Assembly (NCBI GenBank): GCA_963712595.1
Contig: CAVQIM010000001.1
Location: forward strand, 372,001-436,000
Source of the DNA: VRUE01 sp963712595
GTDB taxonomy: Bacteria > Actinomycetota > Thermoleophilia > Solirubrobacterales > 70-9
Direction of reading: 5' to 3'
Length of the DNA: 64,000 nucleotides
The translations under genes and the position numbers were made by a program. Shown piece after piece: positions 7,515 through 18,043 of the stretch. How positions within the stretch are numbered: position 1 is the first letter of the stretch; each line of letters begins with the position of its first letter. The notes below the pieces were generated by a model. That model did no database searches and was not told the origin of the DNA. It saw nothing but the letters and a program-made list of their open reading frames with translations.

Positions 7515-9157
7515 TAAGGCTCGGAAGGCTCCTCAGGGGCTGGCTCTGCCTCGGCTGCTGGGGTTTCCTCATCGGCGGCTGGCGCGGACTCCTCGGCCAC
7601 AGGCTCCTCAACGGCCTCGGCCTCCGGCTCCTCGGCCGGCGCCTCCTCGACCTCTGGAGCCTCCACCTCAGCGGCAGGGGCCTCATCAGCCTGACCCTCC
7701 TCCGCGGCCGGAGCCTCAACAGCCTGGTCCTCCTCAGCGGCCGAAGTCTCATCAGCTCCCTCCCCGGAGGCAGGTGCCTCGACCTCGGTCGCAGGAGCTT
7801 CAGCCTCAGCGGCCGGCGCCTCAGCGGCCTCAGACTCGTCTTCCGCGGGTGGCGTCGAGGCTGCGCCCTCCGGGGTGTTCGCCGGGGGGTCAGCCTCGGC
7901 GTCAGGACCCGCGGCCGATTCCTCTGAGCCCTCAACCGAGCCCTCACCAGAAGCCTCCTCAGCCGTAGAACCCTCGGCAGCCGCAGCATCCTGAATCTGC
8001 TCCCCGAGATCGCCCATCGCCATCTTGCCTTCGGCAACCTGCTTGATGCTGAGCGACAAGCGCCGCCGCTCCTCGTCGATCTCGAGGATCTTGACGTTGA
8101 GCGTCGTCCCGGGCTCGACCACCTCGCTCGGACTCTCGACGTGGTGGTCGGCGAGCTCGGAGATGTGGACCAGGCCCTCTACGCCGGGCAGGATCTCGAC
8201 GAAGGCGCCGAAGGCGACGACCTTGGTCACCGCTCCCTCGAGCACGTCGCCGGGCCGGTGGGCGCTGATCACGCGCTGCCAGGGGTCCTCCTGCGTCTGC
8301 TTGAGGCCAAGCGAGATGCGCTGGCGGTCGCGGTCGATGTCGAGCACCTTGATCCGCACGGTGTCGCCGATCGCAACCACCTCGGAGGGGTGGTTGACGT
8401 GGCTCCAGGAAAGCTCGGAAATATGGATCAGGCCGTCGATGCCGTCGAGGTCGACGAAGGCGCCGAAGTCGACGATGTTGGAGATCTTGCCCTCGACGAC
8501 CTGGCCCGCCTCGAGGCGGCCGAGGATCTGCTCGCGCACCTCCTTGCGCTCTTCCTCGAGCACGGCACGCCGCGAGAGCACCACGTTATTGCGGCTGCGG
8601 TTGAGCTCGATCACTTTGCACTCGAGCGTCTGGCCCGTGAACTCGTCAAGGTTGTGGACGCGGCGGATGTCGACCAGCGAGGCGGGCAGGAAGCCGCGCA
8701 CCCCGAGGTCGAGGATGAGGCCGCCCTTGACCACCTCGATCACGTTGCCTTCGACCGGTTCGCCCGACTCGGCGGCAGCCTCGATCCGGCGCCAGGCCTT
8801 CTCGAAGCGGGCGCGCTTCTTGGAGAGCACCAGGCGACCCTCGGCGTCCTCCTTGGTGAGGACGAGGGCATCGACCTCCTCGCCCAGCTCGACCTCGTCG
8901 GCCGGGTTGACCGACTTGCGGATCGAGAGCTCGTGCGAGGGGATGACCCCCTCCGACTTGTAGCCGATGTCGACCAGGACCTCGTCCTTGTCGATCCGCA
9001 CGACCCGACCTTTGACGACGTCGCCCTCCTCGAAGGAGACCATCGTCGCCGCGTAGTTGGGAACTACCTTGCCGTCGATCTCCAGCAGGAGCCCGTTGGA
9101 ACCCTCGACAGGGGTGCCAACGGGGGCAGGCGCAGCGAGTGTGTCGGTTGCGGACAC
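7514..9157 (-). CDS. rpsA: 30S ribosomal protein S1
   Basis: S1 helps unwind and dock mRNA on the 30S subunit. Four S1 RNA-binding (OB) domains span about residues 42-375, each with the EGxVxxxxxxGAFVxL pattern; the second is the degenerate GLILDLGVRGFLPASL type. I choose GTG 9157, giving 547 residues and a 40-residue leader like that of other actinobacterial S1 proteins. ATG 9043, directly before VSFEEGD, is the alternative. The open frame continues further upstream, but only antisense to the divergent flavoprotein. Residues 383-547 form an unusual Ala/Glu/Pro-rich acidic tail with near repeats of EAPAAEE. The coaE and rpsA order is conserved in relatives. Confidence 0.93.
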   Translation of the reverse strand: MSATDTLAAPAPVGTPVEGSNGLLLEIDGKVVPNYAATMVSFEEGDVVKGRVVRIDKDEVLVDIGYKSEGVIPSHELSIRKSVNPADEVELGEEVDALVLTKEDAEGRLVLSKKRARFEKAWRRIEAAAESGEPVEGNVIEVVKGGLILDLGVRGFLPASLVDIRRVHNLDEFTGQTLECKVIELNRSRNNVVLSRRAVLEEERKEVREQILGRLEAGQVVEGKISNIVDFGAFVDLDGIDGLIHISELSWSHVNHPSEVVAIGDTVRIKVLDIDRDRQRISLGLKQTQEDPWQRVISAHRPGDVLEGAVTKVVAFGAFVEILPGVEGLVHISELADHHVESPSEVVEPGTTLNVKILEIDEERRRLSLSIKQVAEGKMAMGDLGEQIQDAAAAEGSTAEEASGEGSVEGSEESAAGPDAEADPPANTPEGAASTPPAEDESEAAEAPAAEAEAPATEVEAPASGEGADETSAAEEDQAVEAPAAEEGQADEAPAAEVEAPEVEEAPAEEPEAEAVEEPVAEESAPAADEETPAAEAEPAPEEPSEP

Positions 9158-9193
9158 GGCGGCGAATAATGGCAGAGTGGATACCCTGCGGTC

Positions 9194-10393
9194 GTGCCGG
9201 TAAGAGCGACCAAACGCGGCGACGAGCGAACGGCGCTCGACGGCAGCTACGACGTGCTGATCTGCGGCGCGAGCTTCGCCGGGCTGGCCGTCGCACGGGA
9301 GCTTGCCGGCTCGGGCGCCGACGTGATGGTGATCGATCGCTATGAGATCGGCGAGCGGCAGACCTCGGCCTGCGGCATCCCCACCGAGTGGCTGCGGACG
9401 ACGGGCCTGATGGAGGCCGAGCGCCAGCGCTTCGACTCGCTGCTGATGCACACCCCCCACGGCGATGCGCGCTTCCGCCTGCCCTGGACCTTTTCGACCT
9501 TCGACTACAGGGAGCTCTGCGAGCTGCTCTGGCGCGACTGCGACGCCAGCTTCGAGACCGCCAAGGTGAACGGGCGCGCCCGCCCCGCCAACGGCGACGG
9601 CGCGATCGCGGTCGAGACCGATCGCGGGGTGCTCAGCGCCCCCCTGGTCGTCGACGCGCTCGGCTGGCGCCGCGTGCTGGCCAGCGGCGACGGCTTCCAG
9701 CCGCCCGACGCGCCGCTCTCGCGCGGCCTCGAGGTCCACCCCGGGGGCAAGGGCGAGGACCTCGAGGTCTGGATCGACCGCCGCTACGTCCCCGCCGGCT
9801 ACGGCTGGTCCTTCCCGGCGAAGGACGAGCTGCGGATCGGCGTCGGCTCCTTCGACCCCCGCTTCCACGTCCGCCAGACCACCGAGCTGCTCGCCGAGGA
9901 TCTCGGCGCCGACCGCGTCCGCTACCAGGGCAACTGGATTCCGCACAAGCTGCGCCCGGCGACCGAGGGCGGCGTCTTCTTCGCCGGCGACTCGGCCGGC
10001 CACTGCCTGCCGCTCAGCGCCGAGGGGATCCGCACCGCGCTCTATTTCGGGATCGCGCTGGGGCGGGAGCTGCGCGCCGTCGTCGAGGGCAGCCAGGACC
10101 GCGAGCGCGCCGCCGCGCGCTACGCCGAGTTCAACGACTCCCACGAGTGGAAGTTCCGCTGGATGCTGCGCGTGCAGCGGTTCGTGCCAAAGGTGCCGCC
10201 CCGCCTGCTGGGACCGCTGATTCGCCTGCTCGGCGCCAAGCGCTTCATCGACTGGTCCTTCGGCCACTACCTGCGGATCGCGCCGCCCGAGTTCGCGACG
10301 GCCTCAGCGAACGATGAGAACGGTGCCGGCCATGAGCAGGGCGACGCCGATCACCCGCTCGGGGCTGAGCGGGACCTGGTCGAGACCGAATAG
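9194..10393 (+). CDS. Geranylgeranyl-reductase-like FAD oxidoreductase
   Basis: A 399-residue flavoprotein from GTG 9194. Residues 15-45 form the Rossmann FAD fold (DVLICGASFAGLAVARELAG, then MVIDRYEIG). The second FAD motif is GGVFFAGDSAGHCLPLSAEG, close to the GDAAG-x-x-x-P signature of geranylgeranyl reductase and halogenase-like enzymes. Members saturate isoprenoid chains or modify quinones and lipids; the substrate here is unknown. The start is 36 bp from the rpsA start, so it is divergent. The last 90 bp overlap the 3' end of the convergent YdcZ-like gene, and the encoded C-terminal tail past residue 370 is low-complexity. Confidence 0.85.
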   Translation: MPVRATKRGDERTALDGSYDVLICGASFAGLAVARELAGSGADVMVIDRYEIGERQTSACGIPTEWLRTTGLMEAERQRFDSLLMHTPHGDARFRLPWTFSTFDYRELCELLWRDCDASFETAKVNGRARPANGDGAIAVETDRGVLSAPLVVDALGWRRVLASGDGFQPPDAPLSRGLEVHPGGKGEDLEVWIDRRYVPAGYGWSFPAKDELRIGVGSFDPRFHVRQTTELLAEDLGADRVRYQGNWIPHKLRPATEGGVFFAGDSAGHCLPLSAEGIRTALYFGIALGRELRAVVEGSQDRERAAARYAEFNDSHEWKFRWMLRVQRFVPKVPPRLLGPLIRLLGAKRFIDWSFGHYLRIAPPEFATASANDENGAGHEQGDADHPLGAERDLVETE

Positions 10394-10741
10394 TCCCAGG
10401 CGGTCGATCGCCACAGAGAAGGTGAGCTGGCCGGCGATCGTCGCCGCCGCCACCCCCCCGGCCCCGATCGCGGTCACCGCGATCAGCGCGTTGGCGACGT
10501 AGACGGCGCCGAGCAGACCGCCGAGCAGGTAGTACCAGCTGACGTCGAAGGTCGAGCTCAGCCCGCCCGCCTTGCCGCTGAGCACGACGATCGCAGCGAG
10601 GGCGACCGTGCCGACGAGGAAGGAGACCAGCGCCGCCGGCAGGCTGCCGGTGGCCCGCCCGAGCCCGGCGTTGATCGGCGCCTGCAGGGCGATCAGGCCG
10701 CCGGCCCCGGCGGTCAAGAGCACCGCCAGGCCCCTATCCAT
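10304..10741 (-). CDS. YdcZ/DUF606-type DMT transporter
   Basis: A 145-residue protein with about five transmembrane helices. It matches the single-repeat YdcZ (DUF606) group of the drug/metabolite transporter superfamily: APINAGLGRATGSLPAALVSF near the N-terminus, a GGLLGAVYVANAL helix, and a final GVALLMAGTVLIV helix. ATG 10741 is used; an in-frame GTG lies 9 bp upstream. Half-size members work as homo- or heterodimers, and no partner gene is adjacent. Its 3' 90 bp lie antisense to the flavoprotein gene. Substrate unknown. Confidence 0.82.
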   Translation of the reverse strand: MDRGLAVLLTAGAGGLIALQAPINAGLGRATGSLPAALVSFLVGTVALAAIVVLSGKAGGLSSTFDVSWYYLLGGLLGAVYVANALIAVTAIGAGGVAAATIAGQLTFSVAIDRLGLFGLDQVPLSPERVIGVALLMAGTVLIVR

Positions 10742-11018
10742 GCCCTGCACCCTGCGCGGAGTCCGTGATCTTCGCTCCGCTCGCGTGTTGGCTGGACAGA
10801 GATCTCATCGTCGATCGAACCCGGTTGCTGTCATATCAGTAACCGGTTCAGAGAGCCGGATGCCCATGCCACCGCCAGCAGAGACCTTTGCCGCACGCTT
10901 CTTCCTCGGCCCGGCCCGAGTGGTAACAAACGACAACGGCACCGGCGCCAACTGCACCGTCTCCGATCTTGGCCGAGTAGCCCAATGGACGTTTGATCGG
11001 CTCACCGTGTCAGTGGGC
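10742..11018. other. Intergenic region, no gene recognised
   Basis: About 280 bp between the start of the YdcZ-like gene and the hairpin upstream of the His-rich protein gene. It must hold the divergent promoters. Short open frames here lack ribosome-binding sites and recognisable sequence. GGTTGCTGTCATATCAG (10822-10838) is slightly A/T-richer than its surroundings, but I cannot define promoter boxes with confidence. Confidence 0.5.
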
Positions 11019-11056
11019 CGTGCGTCGGGTACTCACTTTCGAGTATCCGACGTGCG
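11019..11056 (+). promoter_or_regulatory. Hairpin in putative 5' leader of His-rich protein gene
   Basis: CGTGCGTCGGGTACTC (11019-11034) pairs with GAGTATCCGACGTGCG (11041-11056) across a 6-nt loop. All three non-Watson-Crick positions are G-U compatible, which favours an RNA stem of 16 bp over a DNA operator. It ends 24 bp before the ATG at 11081, just ahead of the GGAGGAGG ribosome-binding site. It could be a terminator for an upstream transcript, a protein-binding site or a translational control element. Confidence 0.55.
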
Positions 11057-11080
11057 ACCCAACTACTCGGAGGAGGCACC

Positions 11081-11512
11081 ATGACGCGCAAGTCGAGGAC
11101 AGCGAGGACGATCGCCCTCGTCACCACCGTCGCGGGGAGCGTGCTCGCGATGGCGCTCGCCGGTCCAGCCATCGCCCATCACCACCACGACAGTGACGAC
11201 CCCGCCGGGACGATCGCCTCGTTCGATCCCGACAGCGGCGTCCTGGCAATCGATCTCAGCTCGGGGGGAACGGTCAGCGGAGAGGTCACCCGCCTGACCT
11301 GGATCCAGTGCGGCGACGACCGGCACCACGGCTGGCGACACGGTCGCCACCACGGACGCCGTCAGCTGCATCACTCCGAGGACGGCGACCACGACTGGAG
11401 CCACTCCGACTGCTCCACCGACGACCTCACCGCCGGTGCCGTCGTCGACGAGGCGATCCTCGGGCTGCATGACGGCCAGGCGTTCTTCTGGAAGATCGAG
11501 CTGGACGACTGA
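11081..11512 (+). CDS. Secreted histidine-rich protein
   Basis: A 143-residue protein with a clear Sec signal peptide (RTARTIALVTTVAGSVLAMA, cleavage near GPAIA-HH). The mature protein opens with four histidines followed by DSDD, and has a central His/Asp/Arg cluster (HHGWRHGRHHGRR, then LHHSEDGDHD) between two beta-rich segments resembling a small DUF5666-type barrel. Two cysteines (IQCGDD, SDCSTDD) could form a disulfide. The His/Asp density suggests binding of zinc, copper or nickel outside the cell; this is inference. A strong GGAGGAGG lies 7 bp before the ATG, and a 16-bp stem precedes it. Confidence 0.75.
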   Translation: MTRKSRTARTIALVTTVAGSVLAMALAGPAIAHHHHDSDDPAGTIASFDPDSGVLAIDLSSGGTVSGEVTRLTWIQCGDDRHHGWRHGRHHGRRQLHHSEDGDHDWSHSDCSTDDLTAGAVVDEAILGLHDGQAFFWKIELDD

Positions 11513-11529
11513 GCCCGGACCGGACGGAC

Positions 11530-14160
11530 CTACTTGGCGTCGAGCCAGTCCGGGCCGACGCCGATGTCCACCTCGAGCGGGGGATCGAGCTGGTAGGCGG
11601 CGCACATCTCGCGCCGCACCAGCTCGACCGCGGCGTCCATCTCGCCGGGCGGGCCCTCGAAGAGCAGCTCGTCGTGGATCTGCAGGACGAGGCGGGTCTC
11701 CGTCCCCGCCTCGCGCAACGCCTTCTGGCAGCGCACCATCGCGACCTTGATGATGTCGGCGGCGGTGCCCTGGATCACCGTGTTGACGGCGAGGCGCTCG
11801 CCGAGGCGGCGCGTGTTGGGGTTGCCTGAGCGCAGCTCGGGGATCCCCCGGCGGCGCCCCATCAGCGTGGTCACGTAGCCCTCCTCCTGCGCCCGCTCGA
11901 CCACCTGCTCGCGGAAGGCGCGCACGGCGGGGAAGCGCTCCAGGTAGCGGGAGACGAATTCCTCGCCCTCTTTGCGCGGGATGTTGAGCCGGTCGGCGAG
12001 GCCGAAGCCGGTCAGCCCGTAGACGATGCCGAAGTTGACCATCTTCGCCTTCGAGCGCTGGCCGACGTCGACGTCCTCGCGCGAAATGTCGAAGACCTCG
12101 GCCGCTGTCGCCGCGTGGACGTCGTCGCCGGCGCGGAAGATCTCCTTCAGCACCTCCTCCTCGGCGACGTGGGCGAGAACGCGCAGCTCGACCTGGCTGT
12201 AGTCGGCGGAGAGCAACTGGGCGCCCTCCTCGGCGACGAAGCAGGCGCGCACCGGCCGGCCGATCTCGGTGCGAATGGGGATGTTCTGCAGGTTGGGGTT
12301 GGTGCTGGAGAGGCGGCCGGTCGTCGTCGCGGCCTGGTTGAAGGTGGTGTGGACCCGCCCGGTCTCGGGGTCGATCAGGTCCGGCAGCGAGTCGAGGTAG
12401 GTGTTCTTCAGCTTGGTCAGCTCGCGCCAGGACTCGATCTTCTCGACGATCGGGTGCTCGTCGCGGATCTGAGCGAGCACGCGGGCGTCGGTCGAGTAGC
12501 CGGTCTTGCCGCGGCGCTTGCGGGTGAGGCCAAGCTTCTCGAAGAGGACCCGACCGACCTGCTGCGGCGAGCCGATCGTGAACTCCTCCTCGGCCAGCTC
12601 GAAGATCTCCCTCTCCAGGGTCTCGATCCGCTCGCCGAAGCCCGCTCCGACCTCGGCCAAGCGCTCGGCGTCGAGCTTCAGCCCCTCCCGCTCCATCGCG
12701 GCGAGCACGTGGACCAGCGGCAGCTCCACCTCGCGCAGCAGCTCCGCCAAGCCGAACTCCGCGATCCGCGGGCGCTGCGCCTCAGCGAGTGCGTGGACGA
12801 GGCGCGCCTCCTCGGCCGGGTCGAGGCCGGCCTCGCCCTCCTCCCCGTCGAGTGAGAGCTGACCGTCGTCGGCGGTCTCGGTGGGGGTCGCTCCGGCGGC
12901 GATGCCGATCCCGGCGTCGGCGGCCAGCTCGGTCAGCTCGTAGGTGCGCCGCTGCGGCTCCAGCAGGTAGGCGGCGAGCATCGTGTCGTGGTCCAGGCGC
13001 AGATCGATCCCCTCGCGGGCGGCCGCGGCAAGCAGGCCGTGGCGGCCGCCGCCAAGCGACTTGGCGTCGTGGGCGACGAGCGACCTGCCGGCAAGCGCCG
13101 TCGCCAGCTCGTCGAGGGTCGAGGCGCCGGCGAGGGTTCGCGCATCCTCGGCGGCGGCCCAGCGCTCGCCGTCTATCGCCAGCGCAAGACCGCCCTCCCC
13201 CTCGCCCAGATCCGCCGCCGCCCCCTCCTCCACCTCGACCTCGAGCTCGGTCTCGACGCTGCGACCGGGCACTGCATCGCCGTCGGGCAGCGCTTCCTCG
13301 AGCCGCTCCAACACAGCTCGCAGCTCGAACTCGCGCATGAAGTCGCGCAGTGCGCCGCGATCGGGCTCCGAGCCCATCACCGCCGCCAGGTCGATGCCGG
13401 TGTCGATCTCGTACTGCAGCGTCGCCAGCTGCTTCGACATGCGGGCGTCATCGGCGTGCTCGACCAGGTTCTGCTTGCGCTTGGCGCCGGAGACTTCATC
13501 GACGGAAGCGAGCACCGCCTCTAGGTCCCCGAACTGCTGCAGCAACTGGGTCGCGGTCTTCTCGCCGATCCCCGGCACGCCCGGGATGTTGTCCGAGGTG
13601 TCGCCGCGCAGTCCCATCAGGTCGGTGATCAGCTCCGGCGGCACGCCGTAGCGCTCGAGGACCGCCTCCCTGTCGTAGACCTTGGTCTCGGTGATCCCGC
13701 GCGAGGTGCTCATCACCCGCACTCCCTCGCCTACCAGCTGGTAGGCGTCGCGATCGCCGGTGACGACCATCACCGCGATCTCCTCCTCGCGAGCCTGGCG
13801 GACCAGCGAGGCGATCACGTCGTCGGCCTCGTATCCCTCGACCTTGACGTTGGTGTAGCCGAAGGCCTCGACCAGCGGCATCAGGTTGGGCCACTGCTCG
13901 CGCAGCAAGTCGGGGCGGGGTTTGCGCTGCGCCTTGTAGAGGTCATAGGTGACCTCGCGCCCGGACATCCCCGCGTCCCAGGCGACGACCACCCCCGCCG
14001 GCGCATGCTCGTCGATGATCTTGACCAGCATCGAGGCGAGGCCGTAGATCGCGTTGGTCGGCCGCCCGTCGCTGGTCCCGATCGACTCCGGCAACGCGAA
14101 GAACGCCCGGTAGGCGAGCGAGTTGCCGTCGATCAGAAAGAGCTCGTGGGTCTCGGCCAC
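11530..14160 (-). CDS. polA: DNA polymerase I
   Basis: PolA fills gaps and removes RNA primers in replication and repair. GTG 14160 gives 876 residues beginning VAETHELFLIDGNSLAYRAFF; an ATG at 14199 would add 13 unlikely residues. Order: 5' nuclease (about 1-300, with the ADDVIA and GDRDAYQL acidic motifs), a divergent 3'-5' exonuclease-like region (about 310-470) in which I cannot find a full set of catalytic acids, then the polymerase domain with motif A (SADYSQVELR), motif B (RSKAKMVNFGIVYG) and motif C (QIHDELL). Proofreading is probably lost, as in many actinobacteria. It is downstream of the ICMT-like gene on the same strand. Confidence 0.96.
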   Translation of the reverse strand: MAETHELFLIDGNSLAYRAFFALPESIGTSDGRPTNAIYGLASMLVKIIDEHAPAGVVVAWDAGMSGREVTYDLYKAQRKPRPDLLREQWPNLMPLVEAFGYTNVKVEGYEADDVIASLVRQAREEEIAVMVVTGDRDAYQLVGEGVRVMSTSRGITETKVYDREAVLERYGVPPELITDLMGLRGDTSDNIPGVPGIGEKTATQLLQQFGDLEAVLASVDEVSGAKRKQNLVEHADDARMSKQLATLQYEIDTGIDLAAVMGSEPDRGALRDFMREFELRAVLERLEEALPDGDAVPGRSVETELEVEVEEGAAADLGEGEGGLALAIDGERWAAAEDARTLAGASTLDELATALAGRSLVAHDAKSLGGGRHGLLAAAAREGIDLRLDHDTMLAAYLLEPQRRTYELTELAADAGIGIAAGATPTETADDGQLSLDGEEGEAGLDPAEEARLVHALAEAQRPRIAEFGLAELLREVELPLVHVLAAMEREGLKLDAERLAEVGAGFGERIETLEREIFELAEEEFTIGSPQQVGRVLFEKLGLTRKRRGKTGYSTDARVLAQIRDEHPIVEKIESWRELTKLKNTYLDSLPDLIDPETGRVHTTFNQAATTTGRLSSTNPNLQNIPIRTEIGRPVRACFVAEEGAQLLSADYSQVELRVLAHVAEEEVLKEIFRAGDDVHAATAAEVFDISREDVDVGQRSKAKMVNFGIVYGLTGFGLADRLNIPRKEGEEFVSRYLERFPAVRAFREQVVERAQEEGYVTTLMGRRRGIPELRSGNPNTRRLGERLAVNTVIQGTAADIIKVAMVRCQKALREAGTETRLVLQIHDELLFEGPPGEMDAAVELVRREMCAAYQLDPPLEVDIGVGPDWLDAK

Positions 14161-14236
14161 GCCGCGATCATAGGTCTGCCCCCGGAGCGGAGCTGGCACC
14201 CCAGCTCGCCAGGACGCCCCAGCGTAGATTTCTCCC

Positions 14237-14857
14237 TCAGCTGGCGTATCGCTCGGGCAGAAGGCCTAGGCCCGGCACGAAGCGGCCGACGCGGGAGGCG
14301 TAGGTGGCATAGGCATCGCCATGCACCCGCAGAAGGTGCGGCTCCTCCACCATCCTCACCTGCAGCTCGAGGGCGACCACGAGGCAGACGAGGCCCGCGA
14401 TGGCGAGAACGGTGGGAACCATCAGAGCAAGGCCGGCGATTTTCGGGATCATCGCGCTGTAGATCGGGTTGCGGACCAGCCCGAACGGGCCGCCGGTTAC
14501 CAGTTGCGTTCGCTCCTCGGGGTCGACGCCAACCCGCCAGGCATTCCCCATCGCCAGCTGGGCGCCGAAGATGGAGACGATGCCGGCGACAGCGAGGACA
14601 ACGCCCAGCGCGTGCCCGACGACGCCGTCGAGGGCGGCGATCGGATCGAGCGCGCCAAGCAGAACCAGCGCGGGCGAGGCCGCGCTGAGCGCCAGCGAGA
14701 GGATGAAGAGAACGCCGGCGAGCCACTCGATCGAACCGGGACTGCCGCTGAGGCCCTTCAGCCCCGTGGAGCCGGTCCTGCGCACCTGGACGGCGACCCG
14801 CAGGCCGAAGGTGACGAACAGGGAAACGCCATAGAGGACAAGGGCGGCGGCTGCCAT
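14237..14857 (-). CDS. Isoprenylcysteine carboxyl methyltransferase-like membrane protein
   Basis: A 206-residue membrane protein with about five helices. The C-terminal half has the ICMT/PEMT-type SAM-binding pattern: GPFGLVRNPIYSAMI (the RHPxY-like motif), a hydrophobic helix, then VRMVEEPHLLRVHGDAYATYASRVGRFVPG, where the E-E-x-x-L and the Y-x-x-Y-x-x-x-V-x-R-x-x-P endings match the family. Bacterial members methylate unknown, probably lipid or isoprenoid, substrates at the membrane. There are 76 bp to polA, with a small AGCTGG/CCAGCT hairpin in the gap that may attenuate readthrough. Confidence 0.82.
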   Translation of the reverse strand: MAAAALVLYGVSLFVTFGLRVAVQVRRTGSTGLKGLSGSPGSIEWLAGVLFILSLALSAASPALVLLGALDPIAALDGVVGHALGVVLAVAGIVSIFGAQLAMGNAWRVGVDPEERTQLVTGGPFGLVRNPIYSAMIPKIAGLALMVPTVLAIAGLVCLVVALELQVRMVEEPHLLRVHGDAYATYASRVGRFVPGLGLLPERYAS

Positions 14858-14920
14858 CTCGCGCCCACTCTACGAGGAGAGGTCCAAGCCGGTCGCAATG
14901 CAGATCGGCGAAGCCGAGTG

Positions 14921-16525
14921 TCAGTGGGCCGCTGTGCGGGCCAGGCGAACGCGGTCGAAGCTCGATTCGGGCGTGGCGGTCTTGGGAGAGAAGCTGGTCA
15001 GCACCCGCAACGTCAGCCCATGTGCGTGCAGGCGCCGGCGGATCGTGGCGGAGAGCTTGCAGCGGAGGGTGAACGGGCCCGTGCGGGTCACCGTCGCCTG
15101 GACCGAGCACGCCTTGACCGATCCGTGCCTCGTCTTGACCTTCGCCGTTTGCGAGACCCGGCCGGCTTCGAGGAGCCAAATGTGGGTGGAGAGCACGCGG
15201 CCCTCGAGCCTCGAATGCCCGACGTAGAGGCTCGGAACCGCCGTGGCTTTCGGCTCGGGTTCAGTGCGAAGGCTTGCGGTCGTCACTGCACCAAAAGGAG
15301 TTTTTTCGGCGTCGAGCCAAGCGGCGAGTTCGCCGGGCCGGTCGGCGACGAAGGCGAGGGTGTCGGCGACCGCGCCTTTCACGGATCCGGGATGCTCGAG
15401 GCGGGGATCGATGTTCTCCCAAGGCCCGAGCAGAGCAGCGGTCTGAGCGCCTAGCGCGCCAAGGCCAAGGCCGGAGATCGCTGTGCCGGCCGAGCGCAGT
15501 TCGGTGCGATAGAGCGCTTCGCAAACCGGGTCGGCCAGGCACTTGTTGAAGAGCAGTCCGCCGGGCCCGTCGAAGGAGAGCCGCTGCTCCCAGGTCAGAT
15601 CGGTCCCCCACGGCAGCATCTGGAAGGCGCCGAGCGGGTCGCTGTAGAGGTAGTAGTTGTTCGGCTGTTTCGGGGCGACGCGGCCGGAGTACCCGTCCCA
15701 GTGGCCGATGTACTTCTCGACCGCCCACATCCGGGTCATCTCGGAAAGGTCGACGAACGGCGCCACCTGACCCGACCATCCGGCGCCTTCGCTGGCGTTG
15801 ACCGCGGCGACCAGCGCTTCGAGGTCCGTCAGATCTTCGTCGTCACCCTCGTCGACTCCGAATTTGCCTTCTTCTCCCGGATGGACGTCGGTGCCGTATT
15901 CGCCCTCGTAGAGATGCTGCGGATCGTCGAAGGGCCCGAACCAACGTTCCAGGTTGACCTTGTCGAGGTTCTCGAGATTGAGGTAGATGCCGAAGTCGTT
16001 GCCGTTGAGCCGGACGAAGGCGAAGCCGGTGCGCGGAGCGGCGATGCCGGCGGCCCGAAAGGCCCGGTAGGCGAGCGTCTCGTGGATCAGCGAGTAATCC
16101 TCGACCATGTTGTTGAGGGTCATCTTGCGCAGGCCGAGGAAGGGTTCGGTTTTGCCGAACTTGAGCTTGAAAGCGGCCTTGCCGTCCAGATCGCGGAAGG
16201 AGCCTTCGACGTTCCCCTTGAGGCGGATTTCGGCGGGCAACCCGGTCACGACCGGCGTCGCCGTCCCACCCGGGGTGCCGTCCGTTTTCGCCAGCGAGAA
16301 CGTGCCTTTCACGTACTCGAAGGGTTCCGCTTCGAGTTTCGCTTTTTCGGTCGAGTCGAGCGTCAGGTCGATGCGCACGACCGTGCCCGCTTCGTACATC
16401 CACCCTGCCGTCCCGGGCGGGGGCTCCGCCACGGCGGCGGCATTCGCAACGCCGAAGAGGAGAGAAACCGCAGTGCAGACCGCCGTGAGCCGACCAGCCC
16501 CAGCCAAGATTCGTCTTCCTCGCAT
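14921..16525 (-). CDS. Secreted CotH kinase-family protein
   Basis: A 534-residue exported protein with a signal peptide (residues 8-33, ending VANAAAVAEP). The CotH core is present: KLKFGKTEPFLGLRKMTLNN, then SLIHETLAYRAFRAAGIAAPRTGFAFVRLNG, GIYLNLENLDK, and an acidic DVHPGEEGKFGVDEGDDED loop. In Bacillus spores CotH phosphorylates coat proteins; in non-spore formers the substrates are unknown. The last 100 residues form a basic beta-rich domain with two cysteines, possibly cell-wall attached. It is divergent from the malic enzyme gene (56 bp). Confidence 0.85.
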   Translation of the reverse strand: MRGRRILAGAGRLTAVCTAVSLLFGVANAAAVAEPPPGTAGWMYEAGTVVRIDLTLDSTEKAKLEAEPFEYVKGTFSLAKTDGTPGGTATPVVTGLPAEIRLKGNVEGSFRDLDGKAAFKLKFGKTEPFLGLRKMTLNNMVEDYSLIHETLAYRAFRAAGIAAPRTGFAFVRLNGNDFGIYLNLENLDKVNLERWFGPFDDPQHLYEGEYGTDVHPGEEGKFGVDEGDDEDLTDLEALVAAVNASEGAGWSGQVAPFVDLSEMTRMWAVEKYIGHWDGYSGRVAPKQPNNYYLYSDPLGAFQMLPWGTDLTWEQRLSFDGPGGLLFNKCLADPVCEALYRTELRSAGTAISGLGLGALGAQTAALLGPWENIDPRLEHPGSVKGAVADTLAFVADRPGELAAWLDAEKTPFGAVTTASLRTEPEPKATAVPSLYVGHSRLEGRVLSTHIWLLEAGRVSQTAKVKTRHGSVKACSVQATVTRTGPFTLRCKLSATIRRRLHAHGLTLRVLTSFSPKTATPESSFDRVRLARTAAH

Positions 16526-16581
16526 ACAGCATTAACGCTAGCGAGATCGATTTCTACCGCGATCTGATTCGATAGCTGTCT

Positions 16582-18039
<1,458 letters not shown>

Positions 18040-18043
18040 GCCC

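Noticed and set aside
9158..10267. Upstream extension of the rpsA frame
   Set aside because: The extra 370 codons are antisense to the FAD oxidoreductase and unlike any S1 sequence; S1 homology begins near 9040.
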